DNA of 64,000 bases from Candidatus Harpocratesius repetitus (lineage in GTDB: Archaea; Asgardarchaeota; Lokiarchaeia; Sigyniarchaeales; Promethearchaeaceae), in the NCBI GenBank assembly GCA_021498095.1, contig JAIZWK010000001.1, positions 1,723,666-1,787,665 on the forward strand. The letters run 5' to 3'. The notes beneath the pieces were generated by a model. That model made no database searches. It saw only the letters and a program-made list of their open reading frames with translations, and was not told the origin of the DNA. Below are positions 52,223 through 61,570 of this stretch, one piece after another; the stretch's first letter is position 1; every line of letters begins with the position of its first letter. Position numbers and translations under genes: made by a program.

Positions 52223-52275
52223 AAGATTAAAGTGATAAATAATTACTCTACTATATAAAATTCGGAGAATATAGA

Positions 52276-52896
52276 ATGCCATACTGCAATGGATGTGGAT
52301 TATATCAAAACTATGTTGATCAGCGTAAATTATGCCATTTATGTTCAAAACTCTTCCAAGAACATAAATTGGATGAAAAACGCATTTTTTATCAAAGGAA
52401 ATTAGTAATTCAAAGTAATTCGTATAAGCTTTTATATTATCCAGTTAAATTGCAATCTATTCCTGATTTATTTAAACACTCAAAAATTGAACCAGTTGCA
52501 AGCAGATCTTCTCCATTGTCTCAATTTTCAACGATTGATGAAGGAGAAAATCAAACGAGTAATAGTGTAATTCCAAATCAAAATCTTCTTTCTCAGCTCT
52601 TTAATAATCCCCAATTTGGATTAAACCAATCAAAAATCGCCTTAATTTCTGTAATACTCGGTTTTTTTCTCTCTTTTGTCTCGTATTTAAGCTTTTTCGG
52701 ATTATTTCTGGAGCTTTTTGCTTTATTTACAATTATCAAAGCTTTTAGAACTGAACCTCGAAATTGGCAACAAATCTTAGCATTGCTTATATCTTTAATA
52801 TATTGGGGTATAATTATTGCAGGAACAATAATTATCTTATCTAACCCTGAAATACTTGCTTCTTTGGAACAGAATATAAATCAACCTTCAACTTAA
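52276..52896 (+). CDS. Zinc-ribbon membrane protein, two TM helices
   Basis: A 206-residue protein with an N-terminal zinc ribbon (YCNGCGLYQN ... LCHLCSKLF). A polar linker follows, then two hydrophobic helical regions (IALISVILGFFLSFVSYLSFFGLFLELFALF and ILALLISLIYWGIIIAGTIIIL) that look like a DUF4190-type membrane module. The function is unknown. It follows the endonuclease IV-like gene by 53 bases on the same strand and converges with the cyclo-ligase gene. Confidence 0.62.
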   Translation: MPYCNGCGLYQNYVDQRKLCHLCSKLFQEHKLDEKRIFYQRKLVIQSNSYKLLYYPVKLQSIPDLFKHSKIEPVASRSSPLSQFSTIDEGENQTSNSVIPNQNLLSQLFNNPQFGLNQSKIALISVILGFFLSFVSYLSFFGLFLELFALFTIIKAFRTEPRNWQQILALLISLIYWGIIIAGTIIILSNPEILASLEQNINQPST

Positions 52897-52924
52897 GGTT
52901 GAATTTTATTCTTTCTATCTGTTA

Positions 52925-53536
52925 TCATCCATTTGGACGATATATCTGCTTTTCGGTAATTATTATATCCATATATACATCTTTTTCATGTGTTGGTATT
53001 GGATATTTCATTACAGCATTATCTAAAGCGAAAGCAATTTTTAAAATTTCTTTATTCGTCAGAAATGAATCGTAATAACCAGCACCGTATCCATAACGTG
53101 CTCCGTAAATATCAAACACAGAACCTGGAACTAAAATTATCAAAGATTTTTTATGAATATTTGATAAATATTTATTTGGATTGATCTTTTGACAAGTAAA
53201 TTTTGGTTCCATTATACCATAAGCACCTAGTTCAACATCATTCACAATATCATTAATTCTATAAATATCTAAGGCAATCCTTTCGTTTACACAACGTGGA
53301 AGGAATAACGCTTTGCCGTCGTTTAAAATTTGTGTTAAAAGTGGTCGAGTATCAAATTCTCCTGATTCTACTTTTCCAAAATATCCAATAATTGAATCAG
53401 ATTGTTGATAATCATATAATTTGAAAAATTTTTTCATAATTTTGGCGAATTTCTGCATCCGTATGACAGGTGGAAGTTCCTTTCGTTTTTTAAGAATTTT
53501 TTTTCTTAATTCAGCCGGATCAAGAGGTGTTTCCAT
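52925..53536 (-). CDS. 5-formyltetrahydrofolate cyclo-ligase family protein
   Basis: A 203-residue protein of the 5-FCL/MTHFS fold, which converts 5-formyl-THF to 5,10-methenyl-THF with ATP. It has an N-terminal Arg/Lys-rich helix (LRKKILKKRKELPP), SIIGYFGKVESGEFDTRPLL, FLPRC, YGIMEP and the conserved glycine-rich loop RYGYGAGYYDSFL. Archaea with tetrahydromethanopterin may use a related cofactor, so the exact substrate is open. Start is ATG 53536. Confidence 0.88.
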   Translation of the reverse strand: METPLDPAELRKKILKKRKELPPVIRMQKFAKIMKKFFKLYDYQQSDSIIGYFGKVESGEFDTRPLLTQILNDGKALFLPRCVNERIALDIYRINDIVNDVELGAYGIMEPKFTCQKINPNKYLSNIHKKSLIILVPGSVFDIYGARYGYGAGYYDSFLTNKEILKIAFALDNAVMKYPIPTHEKDVYMDIIITEKQIYRPNG

Positions 53537-53906
53537 AACATTTGAAATGAGACTAATTGTTAAAATATTTCCAACTCACACATTTTAAATGGGAATTATC
53601 TTTCTATATAAATTCATTAAAAATCAGATTAGATTTATTTACAAGTGTTTTTTAAAGAACACAAATACGTTGGAATTTGTACGGGTGATACCAATATCGA
53701 CACATTTGTCAAAATTTAATTAAACAAACCTTCTCATTTATGATTAGGGGACTCTATTCAGATGGAAATTTTGAAGAATTATAGATGTCGATTAATGTCA
53801 TGGTTCCAATATCTGTCGATTAAATGAATTTGGATCCAATGTTATAATATTCCTAAGATAGAGTTCTAAAAATCATAATTAATAAAGAATATCAGGGAAT
53901 GATTTT
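53537..53906. promoter_or_regulatory. Intergenic region with repeated TGTCGAT motifs
   Basis: No gene is seen in these 370 bases. TGTCGATTAATG (53786-53797) and TGTCGATTAAATG (53814-53826) are near-identical direct repeats spaced 28 bases apart, and ATCGACA at 53696-53702 is an inverted copy of the core. TTATAATATT near 53841 could be a TATA element of the downstream small wHTH gene. The repeats may be an operator bound by that protein, an inference from position only. Confidence 0.4.
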
Positions 53907-54191
53907 ATGGCTAACAGACTATATACATTGATGAAACGACGTGGTTTTGCCGAAACTTTAAAAGTTTTAGGCAGTTTTGAAAAATGTGAAGCAGTACAAT
54001 CGAAATTTTTCGAGAAATTTGAAGAATCCGAAAGTTATTACAATGCATATTTACGAGTAAAGAAACAATTACTTGATTCAGAACTAATTAAATTTAAATT
54101 AAACGAGAATAATGAAAAAGTAATTTATTTAACCGATAAAGGTAAGCAAGTTCTTGAAAAAATGGAAGAAATCGAAAAATTAATTGAATAA
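53907..54191 (+). CDS. Small winged-helix-like protein
   Basis: A 94-residue protein that looks like a single winged helix. Helices cover LMKRRGFAETLKVLGSFEKC, SKFFEKFEESESYYNAYLRVKKQLLDSELI, then a wing (KFKLNENNEKVIYLTDKGKQVLEKME). The tail LTDKGKQVLEKME is typical of PadR/MarR-like and DUF-type wHTH regulators. It sits between the TGTCGAT repeats and the aminosugar-type cluster, so it could regulate itself or that cluster. Start is ATG 53907. Confidence 0.65.
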   Translation: MANRLYTLMKRRGFAETLKVLGSFEKCEAVQSKFFEKFEESESYYNAYLRVKKQLLDSELIKFKLNENNEKVIYLTDKGKQVLEKMEEIEKLIE

Positions 54192-54397
54192 ATTCCTTCT
54201 TTTTTTCTTCTTTTCTCATCTTGTGAGTTATGTCTCATCTTTCTCATCATAATTTAATTTTCAATTTGTATTGCGGCATATAATTCAGCAGAATAAATAG
54301 AAAGTCGATTATTTCAACTAAAATTAAAGGGTTATTATATAATTTTAGGAAGAAGTTTTAAGTAATTCATGAACGCTAGTGATTAAATGAGAAAGAA

Positions 54398-55606
54398 ATG
54401 GATATTCCTCCGAAATTTACAAATTGGCCTATTTGGGATGATCAAGATATTTCTATGGTTAGTAATGTCATTAAATCTGGAAATTGGTGGTGTGGTGCCC
54501 CTAAAAATAAAGTAGGAAATCAGGTTTGGGATTTTCAAGATGAATTTGCACATTATTTGAATGCGAATCATGCATTTGCTTGTACCAATGGAACTCATGC
54601 AATTGAAATTTGTCTACGCGCTCTTGGGATTGGATTGGGGGATGAAGTAATTGTATCTGATTGGACATTTGTTGCTAGTGCTTCAGCTGTTGTGGCTGTT
54701 GGAGCAATACCTATATTTTGTGATATTGACGCAAAAACATTCCTTATCGATTCGCAGCAAATTAAAAAATTAATAACTCCAAAAACAAAGGCAATTATTT
54801 GTGTTCATTTAGGGGGAATGCCATGCAATTTAAAAGTGATCCTTCAAATTGCAAAAGAAAATGATCTAAAAATCATAGAAGATTGTGCTCATGGTCATGG
54901 AAGTCGATACAAAGGTAAATCTGTAGGTCTCTGGGGTGATTGTGGCACATTCTCTTTTCAAGCAAGTAAGGTACTAAATGCAGGAGAAGGAGGTGCTATA
55001 ATTTGCAATGATGATCATATTGCCAATAAAATTTATGAGATTTTAGATAGCGGGCGCCATCCAGGAGAATGGTTTTATGATCATTTTACGTTCGGCTCAG
55101 ATTATCGTTTAGGAGAATTAAATGCTGCATTGTTACGAAGTCAATTAAAAAAATACCCCAAACAATTTGAAAAACGAAATCAAAGCGCGATTTATTTAAA
55201 TAGTGCTTTAAGTCTGATTCCTGGAGTGCACCCACAGAAGAGATATGATTATGTTGATGGGTGTGCTAATTATGTTTACATTGTTTATTTTGATCCAGAA
55301 TATTTTGGAGGAATTGATTACAAAATTATGTATAAAGAATTATCACAAGCAGGAATTCCAACAGATGCATGTTATCCTCCGTTACATAGGCTTGAATTGT
55401 TTCAAAAAGTAAAATTGCTGCCAAATATCGATTATAGTAATGCCAATTGGGGAAATGAAAAATCTAACCCTGAGCATTTTCCTATAGTTGAGAAAATATA
55501 TCGTAATGCTTTTCAATTAGATCACCGAGTTCTTCTCTCTGATCAACCTGCTTTAGATTATATTGTAGGAACTTTAAAAAAAATACAAGAAAAATATAGC
55601 ATTTAA
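54398..55606 (+). CDS. DegT/DnrJ/EryC1/StrS-type PLP aminotransferase
   Basis: A 402-residue sugar aminotransferase that would convert a keto sugar or keto-cyclitol to an amino sugar with pyridoxal phosphate. The PLP-binding Lys191 is in SFQASKVLNAGEGG; upstream are CTNGTHAIEICLRALGIGLGDEV and IIEDCAHGHGSRYKGKSVG with the Asp that contacts the pyridine ring. The C-terminal AGIPTDACYPPLH segment matches the family. It is the first gene of a four-gene plus-strand cluster (aminotransferase, GlmS-like isomerase, PIG-L deacetylase, Gfo/Idh dehydrogenase). Confidence 0.93.
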   Translation: MDIPPKFTNWPIWDDQDISMVSNVIKSGNWWCGAPKNKVGNQVWDFQDEFAHYLNANHAFACTNGTHAIEICLRALGIGLGDEVIVSDWTFVASASAVVAVGAIPIFCDIDAKTFLIDSQQIKKLITPKTKAIICVHLGGMPCNLKVILQIAKENDLKIIEDCAHGHGSRYKGKSVGLWGDCGTFSFQASKVLNAGEGGAIICNDDHIANKIYEILDSGRHPGEWFYDHFTFGSDYRLGELNAALLRSQLKKYPKQFEKRNQSAIYLNSALSLIPGVHPQKRYDYVDGCANYVYIVYFDPEYFGGIDYKIMYKELSQAGIPTDACYPPLHRLELFQKVKLLPNIDYSNANWGNEKSNPEHFPIVEKIYRNAFQLDHRVLLSDQPALDYIVGTLKKIQEKYSI

Positions 55607-55673
55607 AAAATATAGAAAGTTGAAAACGCTATTATATAGTAAATGAAAAAAAGGTTTATAATGGTGACTTCAG

Positions 55674-56777
55674 TTGAGAAATGAAAATTTAGGTAAAAAA
55701 ACCCTTCAAGAAATCATGCAAATTCCCGATTCGATTGAGAATTCTATCTTTAAGGAAAGGAATAGGGAAAAAATTCTTAGTATTGCTAAAAATATCATTA
55801 AAAGTAAATGTGTCTCAATTTATATATTTGGATCAGGCACAAGTTATCATGCAGGTTTAGTTTCGACATATTGGTTCAGTGAATTAGCCAATTATCCAAC
55901 ACACTGCGAATTAGCACCTGAATTTCCTTATTTGATTGAACCAATAATCGCAAAGAAACATGTGGCTATTTGCATCAGTCAATCTGGAGAATCAGAACTT
56001 ACTATATACTCTGCTAAAAAATCAAAAGAAAAAGGTGCCTTGGTTATTGGAATTTCAAATAATAGTTCAAGTCAGTTAGCTAAAATCACCGGAGATAACT
56101 CCATTATCACTGAAGCAGGACCGGAAGAAAGCATTTTAGCAACTAAAACGTATCTTAGTCAACTTAGTGTATTAGCCGCGTTGGCAATTGATTTAGCATT
56201 TTTACGCCAAAAAATAACTCTTGAAAAATATAATCAAATTTGGAAAGAATTCCAATCTGTTCCAAATTTAATTAAATCTGCTTTACCAGACATTCATAAG
56301 GAAATTTTAAAAATTGCACCATTCTTTAAATTTTCCCGTAATTGTTTTGTAATTGGAGCAGGTCCTGATTACGCAAATTGTATGGAAGCTGCATTAAAAC
56401 TTAAAGAAGGTGCTCGAATTTTTTCTCAAGCATTTTCTACGGCAGAAACTCCACATGGACCCATTACTCTTCTTTCAGATCCCCGTGATGCGTTTGTTCT
56501 ATGCATTATTCCCCGCCCAGAAGCAACTTCACGACACTCAGATATTATCAAATTGATTAAACGTCTTGAAAAAAAGGGAGTAACCATATTAGGCATAAAA
56601 AATCCAAATGATTTCATAAAGGAATTAGAAATCTCTATTGATATACCCAAGTGTAGCGATTTTTTCTATCCTCTTTTCTCAATTATTCCCGTTCAATTAT
56701 TAGTGGTGGAAATTGCCGCAATTCAAAATAATGATTGTGATCGACCTATATATCTTTCAAAAATTTCCAAATTATGA
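55674..56777 (+). CDS. GlmS-like SIS-domain sugar isomerase/aminotransferase without glutaminase domain
   Basis: A 367-residue protein equal to the isomerase half of glucosamine-6-phosphate synthase. It has two SIS domains: YIFGSGTSYHAG and CISQSGESELTI in the first; VIGAGPDYANCMEAALKLKEG and ETPHGPITLLSD in the second. The C-tail DCDRPIYLSKISKL parallels the DVDxPRNLAKS end of GlmS. No N-terminal Cys glutaminase domain is present, so it may act as a sugar-phosphate isomerase or deaminase (AgaS/FrlB-like). The TTG start at 55674 is supported by GGTGA 6 bases upstream. Confidence 0.88.
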   Translation: MRNENLGKKTLQEIMQIPDSIENSIFKERNREKILSIAKNIIKSKCVSIYIFGSGTSYHAGLVSTYWFSELANYPTHCELAPEFPYLIEPIIAKKHVAICISQSGESELTIYSAKKSKEKGALVIGISNNSSSQLAKITGDNSIITEAGPEESILATKTYLSQLSVLAALAIDLAFLRQKITLEKYNQIWKEFQSVPNLIKSALPDIHKEILKIAPFFKFSRNCFVIGAGPDYANCMEAALKLKEGARIFSQAFSTAETPHGPITLLSDPRDAFVLCIIPRPEATSRHSDIIKLIKRLEKKGVTILGIKNPNDFIKELEISIDIPKCSDFFYPLFSIIPVQLLVVEIAAIQNNDCDRPIYLSKISKL

Positions 56778-56843
56778 TTATTTTTCCCAAAATTAAGAAA
56801 TGGAATTTTTTACAGCAAATTAAAACGAATATATTGATTTTCC

Positions 56844-57650
56844 ATGTCAAAAAAAGTATTAATTATTTGTCCCCATCCAGATGATGCAGAAGCATTTGCT
56901 TCACAATTATGTATGCAGGCAGTACAAGCAAAATGGGAAGTTCATCAAGTATTGGCTACATGTGATGAATATGGAACTCCAATCAATAAATTTAAAGGAC
57001 AACGGATTAAAAGAATTCGTTATTTGGAAATGCTAAAAGCTCAACGCTTGTATGGGGTTGACAAAAATGGAAAATATATTGTGCAACTCCACTGGATGAA
57101 TTACATCGATGGATTTGTTCCCCAAACGAAATCAGCCGTTTTCCGACTTAAAGTTTTTATTCAAAAAATCAAACCAGATGTAATTATTGGTCCAGATCCA
57201 TTTATCTATTATGATAGCCACGTAGATCATATAGCGGTTGGTAAAAATTATTATCTGGCATTAAGATCTTTAGATCCACTAGAAAGACCGAGGCTTATGC
57301 TTTATTTTCAAACATTGATGCCAGATTTTTTTCTCCCAAAATTACATTATAAAAGGGTGAATTTAGTAAGATCAGCGCATTTAAGTCAATGGAATCCACG
57401 AATGGTAAAAATTATCGAAAAATTTAATTCCATTGTGCAAATTTGGGTAATTCTGAAACATGGATATGTTAGAAAGGTGGAAGGATATCGGCGGGTAACT
57501 TTTGATTCTTCACATAATATTCCTTCCGGTTTTGCTAAAATACTTTTCTTCTTTTTCCGAGATCGTCCTCTTGGGTATAAAGAAGGAAGGTTTATCCCTA
57601 ATCCAAGAGAATTGGGGCTTGAATTGATTCCTCATGAACCAATTCAGTAA
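56844..57650 (+). CDS. PIG-L/LmbE-family deacetylase
   Basis: A 268-residue zinc-dependent deacetylase of the type that removes N-acetyl groups from GlcNAc-containing lipids or glycoconjugates. The metal/catalytic motif reads CPHPDDAEAF and a later DSHVDHIAVG supplies the second His pair. It is third in the aminosugar-type cluster. The usual NGxxG stretch is less typical here (LATCDEYGTPINKFKG). A related but distinct PIG-L protein is encoded at 60.6 kb on the other strand. Confidence 0.87.
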   Translation: MSKKVLIICPHPDDAEAFASQLCMQAVQAKWEVHQVLATCDEYGTPINKFKGQRIKRIRYLEMLKAQRLYGVDKNGKYIVQLHWMNYIDGFVPQTKSAVFRLKVFIQKIKPDVIIGPDPFIYYDSHVDHIAVGKNYYLALRSLDPLERPRLMLYFQTLMPDFFLPKLHYKRVNLVRSAHLSQWNPRMVKIIEKFNSIVQIWVILKHGYVRKVEGYRRVTFDSSHNIPSGFAKILFFFFRDRPLGYKEGRFIPNPRELGLELIPHEPIQ

Positions 57651-57663
57651 AAGATAATAATAG

Positions 57664-58767
57664 ATGAAGATTCAAATAAGAGAATACCTCAAAGTAAATA
57701 TTATGAAACTAAAAATAGGGATTATTGGCGCCGGATTTATTGCAGAGCGCCATATTCATGCATTTTGCCAGATTCCTGAAGTTGAAATTGCCGGTATCTG
57801 CTCTCGTAATACAGAAAAGGCACTAATACTTGCTCGAAAGTATAATATACAACCTGAAATTTTCTCAGATTATCAAATCCTTCTTAATCAAGAGTATGAT
57901 GCAGTTAGTATTTGTCTTCCAAATTATCTCCATAAAGATGTAGCAATTCAAGCGTTATCTAAAGGAATGCATGTATTTATTGAAAAACCTCTAGCACGAA
58001 CTGTTGCTGAAGGGGTTGAAATGATTCACGCAGCCAGAAAATCTCAGCGCATGATAATGTACTGCGAAAACAACATGTTTGCTCCTGCATTTGTGAAAGC
58101 AAAAGAATTGATTGATTCTGGTTCTATTGGAGATATTTTTATGGGAAGAGGGAGGGAACACCATTCAGGTCCGCATAGTGCTTGGTTTTATAAGAAACAT
58201 GATGCAGGGGGCGGTTCTCTTATCGATCTCGGTATTCATGATATTGCATGTATTGTATGGTTAACTGGTATGGATGTGAAAGAGGTATTTTGCCAAATAC
58301 AAACCAATCAACCCGATCGTCACGATTTTGGAAGGTGTGAAGTGGAAGATAATGCTATAGGAATTCTATATATGGAGAATGGTGCTCAAATTAGTATTGA
58401 AGAATCTTGGACTGTCCCCTCCAGTTTTGATGTGAAAATCGAATTATATGGTGAAAATGGCCAAATTATCGTGAATCCCAGCCGTATGGCTCCAATGGAA
58501 GTATTTTGTACTCAAGGCTATGGATATGCTGTTGAAAAAGCTAGTACCACCAAAGGATGGACTTTTCCTATCCCAGATGAAAATTCTACCTTTGGATATT
58601 TACAAGAAATGAACTACTTCGTTCGCTGTATCCAACAACAAAATTCAGAAATGAAAGTTTTCCCAGATGGAATTTTTGGCCTCAAAATTCTTGCTATAGT
58701 AGAAGCGATGTATGTATCAGCTCAATCAAGAAAAATTGAAAAAGTGGAATATCCATTAATAAACTAA
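57664..58767 (+). CDS. Gfo/Idh/MocA-family NAD(P)-dependent sugar dehydrogenase
   Basis: A 367-residue oxidoreductase with the N-terminal Rossmann motif IGIIGAGFIAERHIHAF, the conserved EKPLAR catalytic-lysine segment (HVFIEKPLA) and a C-terminal domain with GGGSLIDLGIHDI. Members oxidise sugars or inositol at C-3 or related carbons; the product would be a keto substrate for the DegT aminotransferase in this cluster. The track starts at ATG 57664. An internal ATG at 57703 (MKLKIGIIGAGF) is the more usual family start and cannot be excluded. It lies 13 bases after the PIG-L stop. Confidence 0.92.
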   Translation: MKIQIREYLKVNIMKLKIGIIGAGFIAERHIHAFCQIPEVEIAGICSRNTEKALILARKYNIQPEIFSDYQILLNQEYDAVSICLPNYLHKDVAIQALSKGMHVFIEKPLARTVAEGVEMIHAARKSQRMIMYCENNMFAPAFVKAKELIDSGSIGDIFMGRGREHHSGPHSAWFYKKHDAGGGSLIDLGIHDIACIVWLTGMDVKEVFCQIQTNQPDRHDFGRCEVEDNAIGILYMENGAQISIEESWTVPSSFDVKIELYGENGQIIVNPSRMAPMEVFCTQGYGYAVEKASTTKGWTFPIPDENSTFGYLQEMNYFVRCIQQQNSEMKVFPDGIFGLKILAIVEAMYVSAQSRKIEKVEYPLIN

Positions 58768-58815
58768 GTGTGACTAAGTGAGAATGAATATTGTGATTAT
58801 CTTAAGTCTATATTT

Positions 58816-60567
58816 TCAATCCCATTGTCCTTGAGAGCGCAGTTCTTTGATTTTTTGATTTGCCATATTTCTTAAAGCAATATAATCAATTTTTTCAGTT
58901 CTATTAAGCGGCATCTCGTTATACTGTAAAATAACTACTAAATTCGGACGTTTATATGCCGCTAATCCCTTAGCTGCCTGTATAACTTCTTCTTCTGATA
59001 TGTGCTTACCTTTTTGTTGTTCTACAAAGGCGATGATAGCTTCACCGTAAACAGAATGCTTATGACCAACAATCCCGATATTTTCAACTTTATCCTTAAG
59101 TTTTTCTAGCAAAAATCCTTCTATTTCGGGTGGATATACATTATAGCCTTTTGATTTGATCATTAGTTTGGAACGGCCAACAATGTGGAGTCCTTTTTCA
59201 TCTATAAAACCTAAATCTCCCGTATAACACCAACCATCAGATGAGATTGTTTTTTTGGTATTTGTCGCGTCATTTACATATCCGAGAAACACTTGGGGAC
59301 CTGAAAAGCATATTTCTCCCACTTCACCTATTTGTTTTTCAGAACCCGAGGTTCCATCTGGATTCATTTCATTACGTATCGATATTGGGGTAATTGGCAT
59401 CGCATATCCCACACTTTCAGAGAGTAATTGAACATCGGCATCTTTTGGCGTGTATGTTGCCATCCCGGATAATTCTGTAAGACCCAATCCTGTTCCTATC
59501 TGGGGCGCCATTAACCTTAGTTTTTCAAGAAAAGGTCGTCCTACAGATTGTCCTCCATATATTGCAAATTTTAAAGAAGAGAGATCATAAGTATTGTAAT
59601 TTGGTAATCGCCATTCTAAATTAAATAAGGCAGGAATTTGGCCCAAAACAGTAATTTTATACTTTTGGATAACTTCTAAGCTAAGATCAGGTTTAAAAAG
59701 ATCTAAAACTATTGCTGTCCCTCCAAAGAAAAATGTAGTAATTAGTTGTTCGGCTTGACCTCCAACATGGCTTGGAGGAAGATTTACCAACATTACAAGA
59801 TCTTTATAACGTAGGTCAAATCCCCACCCCATACAAAGATTTTGAGCAGTAATTCCTTGATGTGAAAGCAAAGCAGGTTTTGGATATCCAGTAGACCCAG
59901 TTGTATAAATCACTTGACAACCATCTGTCTCTTGGATATTTGAATGCATTTTTTCATATGTCTCTAAAAGATCTTGGCGTTTTCCTTGATGAATGAGCAT
60001 ATATAATTGATGGGCTGATTTAGCAAAACTCCACGCAGAAATAACCGATTCTTCCCCTGCTTCTTCAATTAATTGATCTGGTTTGCTAAATTGTATAAAA
60101 TACTGCACACAATCCACATTATCACGAACTATTTGAACCATGGATTTAAAATCTGCTACATCAGTTTCCCCTAAATGAAAATACATTTTAGCTTTCACAA
60201 GAGAAAGGCATCGAACAACCTCTGTTGGTTTCAAACGAATATCCAAAGGAACATGAATTGCTCCGATTTTAAAACATGCATATTGAATGAATATATGTTC
60301 TGGGAGGAAAGGAAGGGATGTCGCAATAAAATCTCCTTTTTGAATGCCTAAATCTATTAATTTAAATGCTAAAGCAGTAGCATTTCTATCAAACTCTTGC
60401 CAAGTAAATTCTTGCCCTGTATTTGCCGAAACAAAAGCAACTTTGGTGGGTTGCTCTTTTGCCCATTTTTCAATAGCTTCATGCACAAGATGTCGATCAA
60501 AGTAATCATCTTCGTACATTTTCCATGTTACCATCGGTACACCATGTTTAAATTCTGGTTTTATCAT
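58816..60567 (-). CDS. AMP-dependent acyl-CoA synthetase/ligase
   Basis: A 583-residue ANL-superfamily enzyme that activates a carboxylic acid as acyl-AMP and then the CoA ester. The phosphate-binding loop reads YTTGSTGYPKPALLSHQG. A GLGLTELSG stretch, GWCYTGDLGFIDEKGLHIVGRSK and the C-terminal lysine in LNRTEKIDY are all present. The substrate may be a medium- or long-chain fatty acid or another acid. It follows the PIG-L gene with a 12-base gap, so the two are probably one transcript. Confidence 0.92.
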   Translation of the reverse strand: MIKPEFKHGVPMVTWKMYEDDYFDRHLVHEAIEKWAKEQPTKVAFVSANTGQEFTWQEFDRNATALAFKLIDLGIQKGDFIATSLPFLPEHIFIQYACFKIGAIHVPLDIRLKPTEVVRCLSLVKAKMYFHLGETDVADFKSMVQIVRDNVDCVQYFIQFSKPDQLIEEAGEESVISAWSFAKSAHQLYMLIHQGKRQDLLETYEKMHSNIQETDGCQVIYTTGSTGYPKPALLSHQGITAQNLCMGWGFDLRYKDLVMLVNLPPSHVGGQAEQLITTFFFGGTAIVLDLFKPDLSLEVIQKYKITVLGQIPALFNLEWRLPNYNTYDLSSLKFAIYGGQSVGRPFLEKLRLMAPQIGTGLGLTELSGMATYTPKDADVQLLSESVGYAMPITPISIRNEMNPDGTSGSEKQIGEVGEICFSGPQVFLGYVNDATNTKKTISSDGWCYTGDLGFIDEKGLHIVGRSKLMIKSKGYNVYPPEIEGFLLEKLKDKVENIGIVGHKHSVYGEAIIAFVEQQKGKHISEEEVIQAAKGLAAYKRPNLVVILQYNEMPLNRTEKIDYIALRNMANQKIKELRSQGQWD

Positions 60568-60579
60568 AACATTTCACCT

Positions 60580-61512
60580 TTATTTTCGGAATTCTTCCAA
60601 TTCTTTTTTTGAAGGAATATATGCCCCAGGGAATAATTCCTTGAGTTCTTGAACAGATGGTTGTCTACCATACTCGCACAACTCAAAAGCTTCTGCTTTC
60701 TTTATACGTTTTCCTGGAAAAGCTTTCTTCCAGAGTTTACGATAATCAGTTATTATCCTTGAAAACACTGAAATTATAAGCATTTCTAAAATTTCCAGTC
60801 TATTTTGAATATCATAATCTTCTGGAATTTGTTCTTCAAAATTTAGTGTCCAAGGGAGCCAATCCATCATTTGACTTTCATGATTTATCAAAGCAGCACT
60901 TTTTTGAGAGTATTCTTCTGTAATATCTAACATTATATTCGGAATGAAGGGATAAGGTTTTTGAAAATCATCATATGCATAACAAATTACTGGCATTTTT
61001 CTGGTTTTAGAAATTGGAGTGGCTGAACAATAATGTGGAACAATCAGCATATAACTTGCATCCATCACCAATTGGCCTGTATATCGATGATCTCGGTGAT
61101 AATCATAGGGACGGTGGGTTATAACTAAATCTGGGTCAAATTCTCGAATTACTCGCACTACCTTTTCAGTTTGCTCACGATTTACATATACATGCCCATC
61201 GTCTATATTAAGTGAGGTGTATTCTGCACCTAGTATTTTTGCAGATGCTTGAGCTTCCTTCTGACGAATTTCAGCTAAATCAATTTGATCTTTCTCATAA
61301 TGCCCAAGATTTCCATTTGTAAGTGAAACATATTTCACTTTATGCCCTCTAGATGTTAATTTAAGCGTTAAACCTCCCGTAAGCAAATCCGCATCATCCG
61401 GATGGGCACAAATTACCAACACCTTTAGTATTTTTTTTTGTTTTTCATCTCGTGGATAAATCCAAGAACAATTTAATGGCCACAATTGACTATCATATTC
61501 CTCTCCACTCAT
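60580..61512 (-). CDS. PIG-L/LmbE-family deacetylase
   Basis: A 310-residue deacetylase with the complete family signature: CAHPDDADLLTGG at the N-terminus, VSLTNGNLGHYE and ITHRPYDYHRDHRYTGQLV for the second metal and catalytic residues. Substrates in the family include GlcNAc-PI, GlcNAc-inositol and bacillithiol precursors. It is upstream of the acyl-CoA ligase on the minus strand. It has the more typical motif set of the two PIG-L genes in the window. Confidence 0.92.
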   Translation of the reverse strand: MSGEEYDSQLWPLNCSWIYPRDEKQKKILKVLVICAHPDDADLLTGGLTLKLTSRGHKVKYVSLTNGNLGHYEKDQIDLAEIRQKEAQASAKILGAEYTSLNIDDGHVYVNREQTEKVVRVIREFDPDLVITHRPYDYHRDHRYTGQLVMDASYMLIVPHYCSATPISKTRKMPVICYAYDDFQKPYPFIPNIMLDITEEYSQKSAALINHESQMMDWLPWTLNFEEQIPEDYDIQNRLEILEMLIISVFSRIITDYRKLWKKAFPGKRIKKAEAFELCEYGRQPSVQELKELFPGAYIPSKKELEEFRK

Positions 61513-61570
61513 AATGTTTTATTAGTGATAGAAGAAAATAAATATATATTTGCAAAAAACGAAGGTAAAT

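Noticed and set aside
53641-53720. tRNA or CRISPR-like repeat in the spacer before the wHTH gene
   Set aside because: No T-loop consensus or cloverleaf could be drawn and the repeats are too few and uneven for a CRISPR array. No tRNA or CRISPR array was found anywhere in the window.
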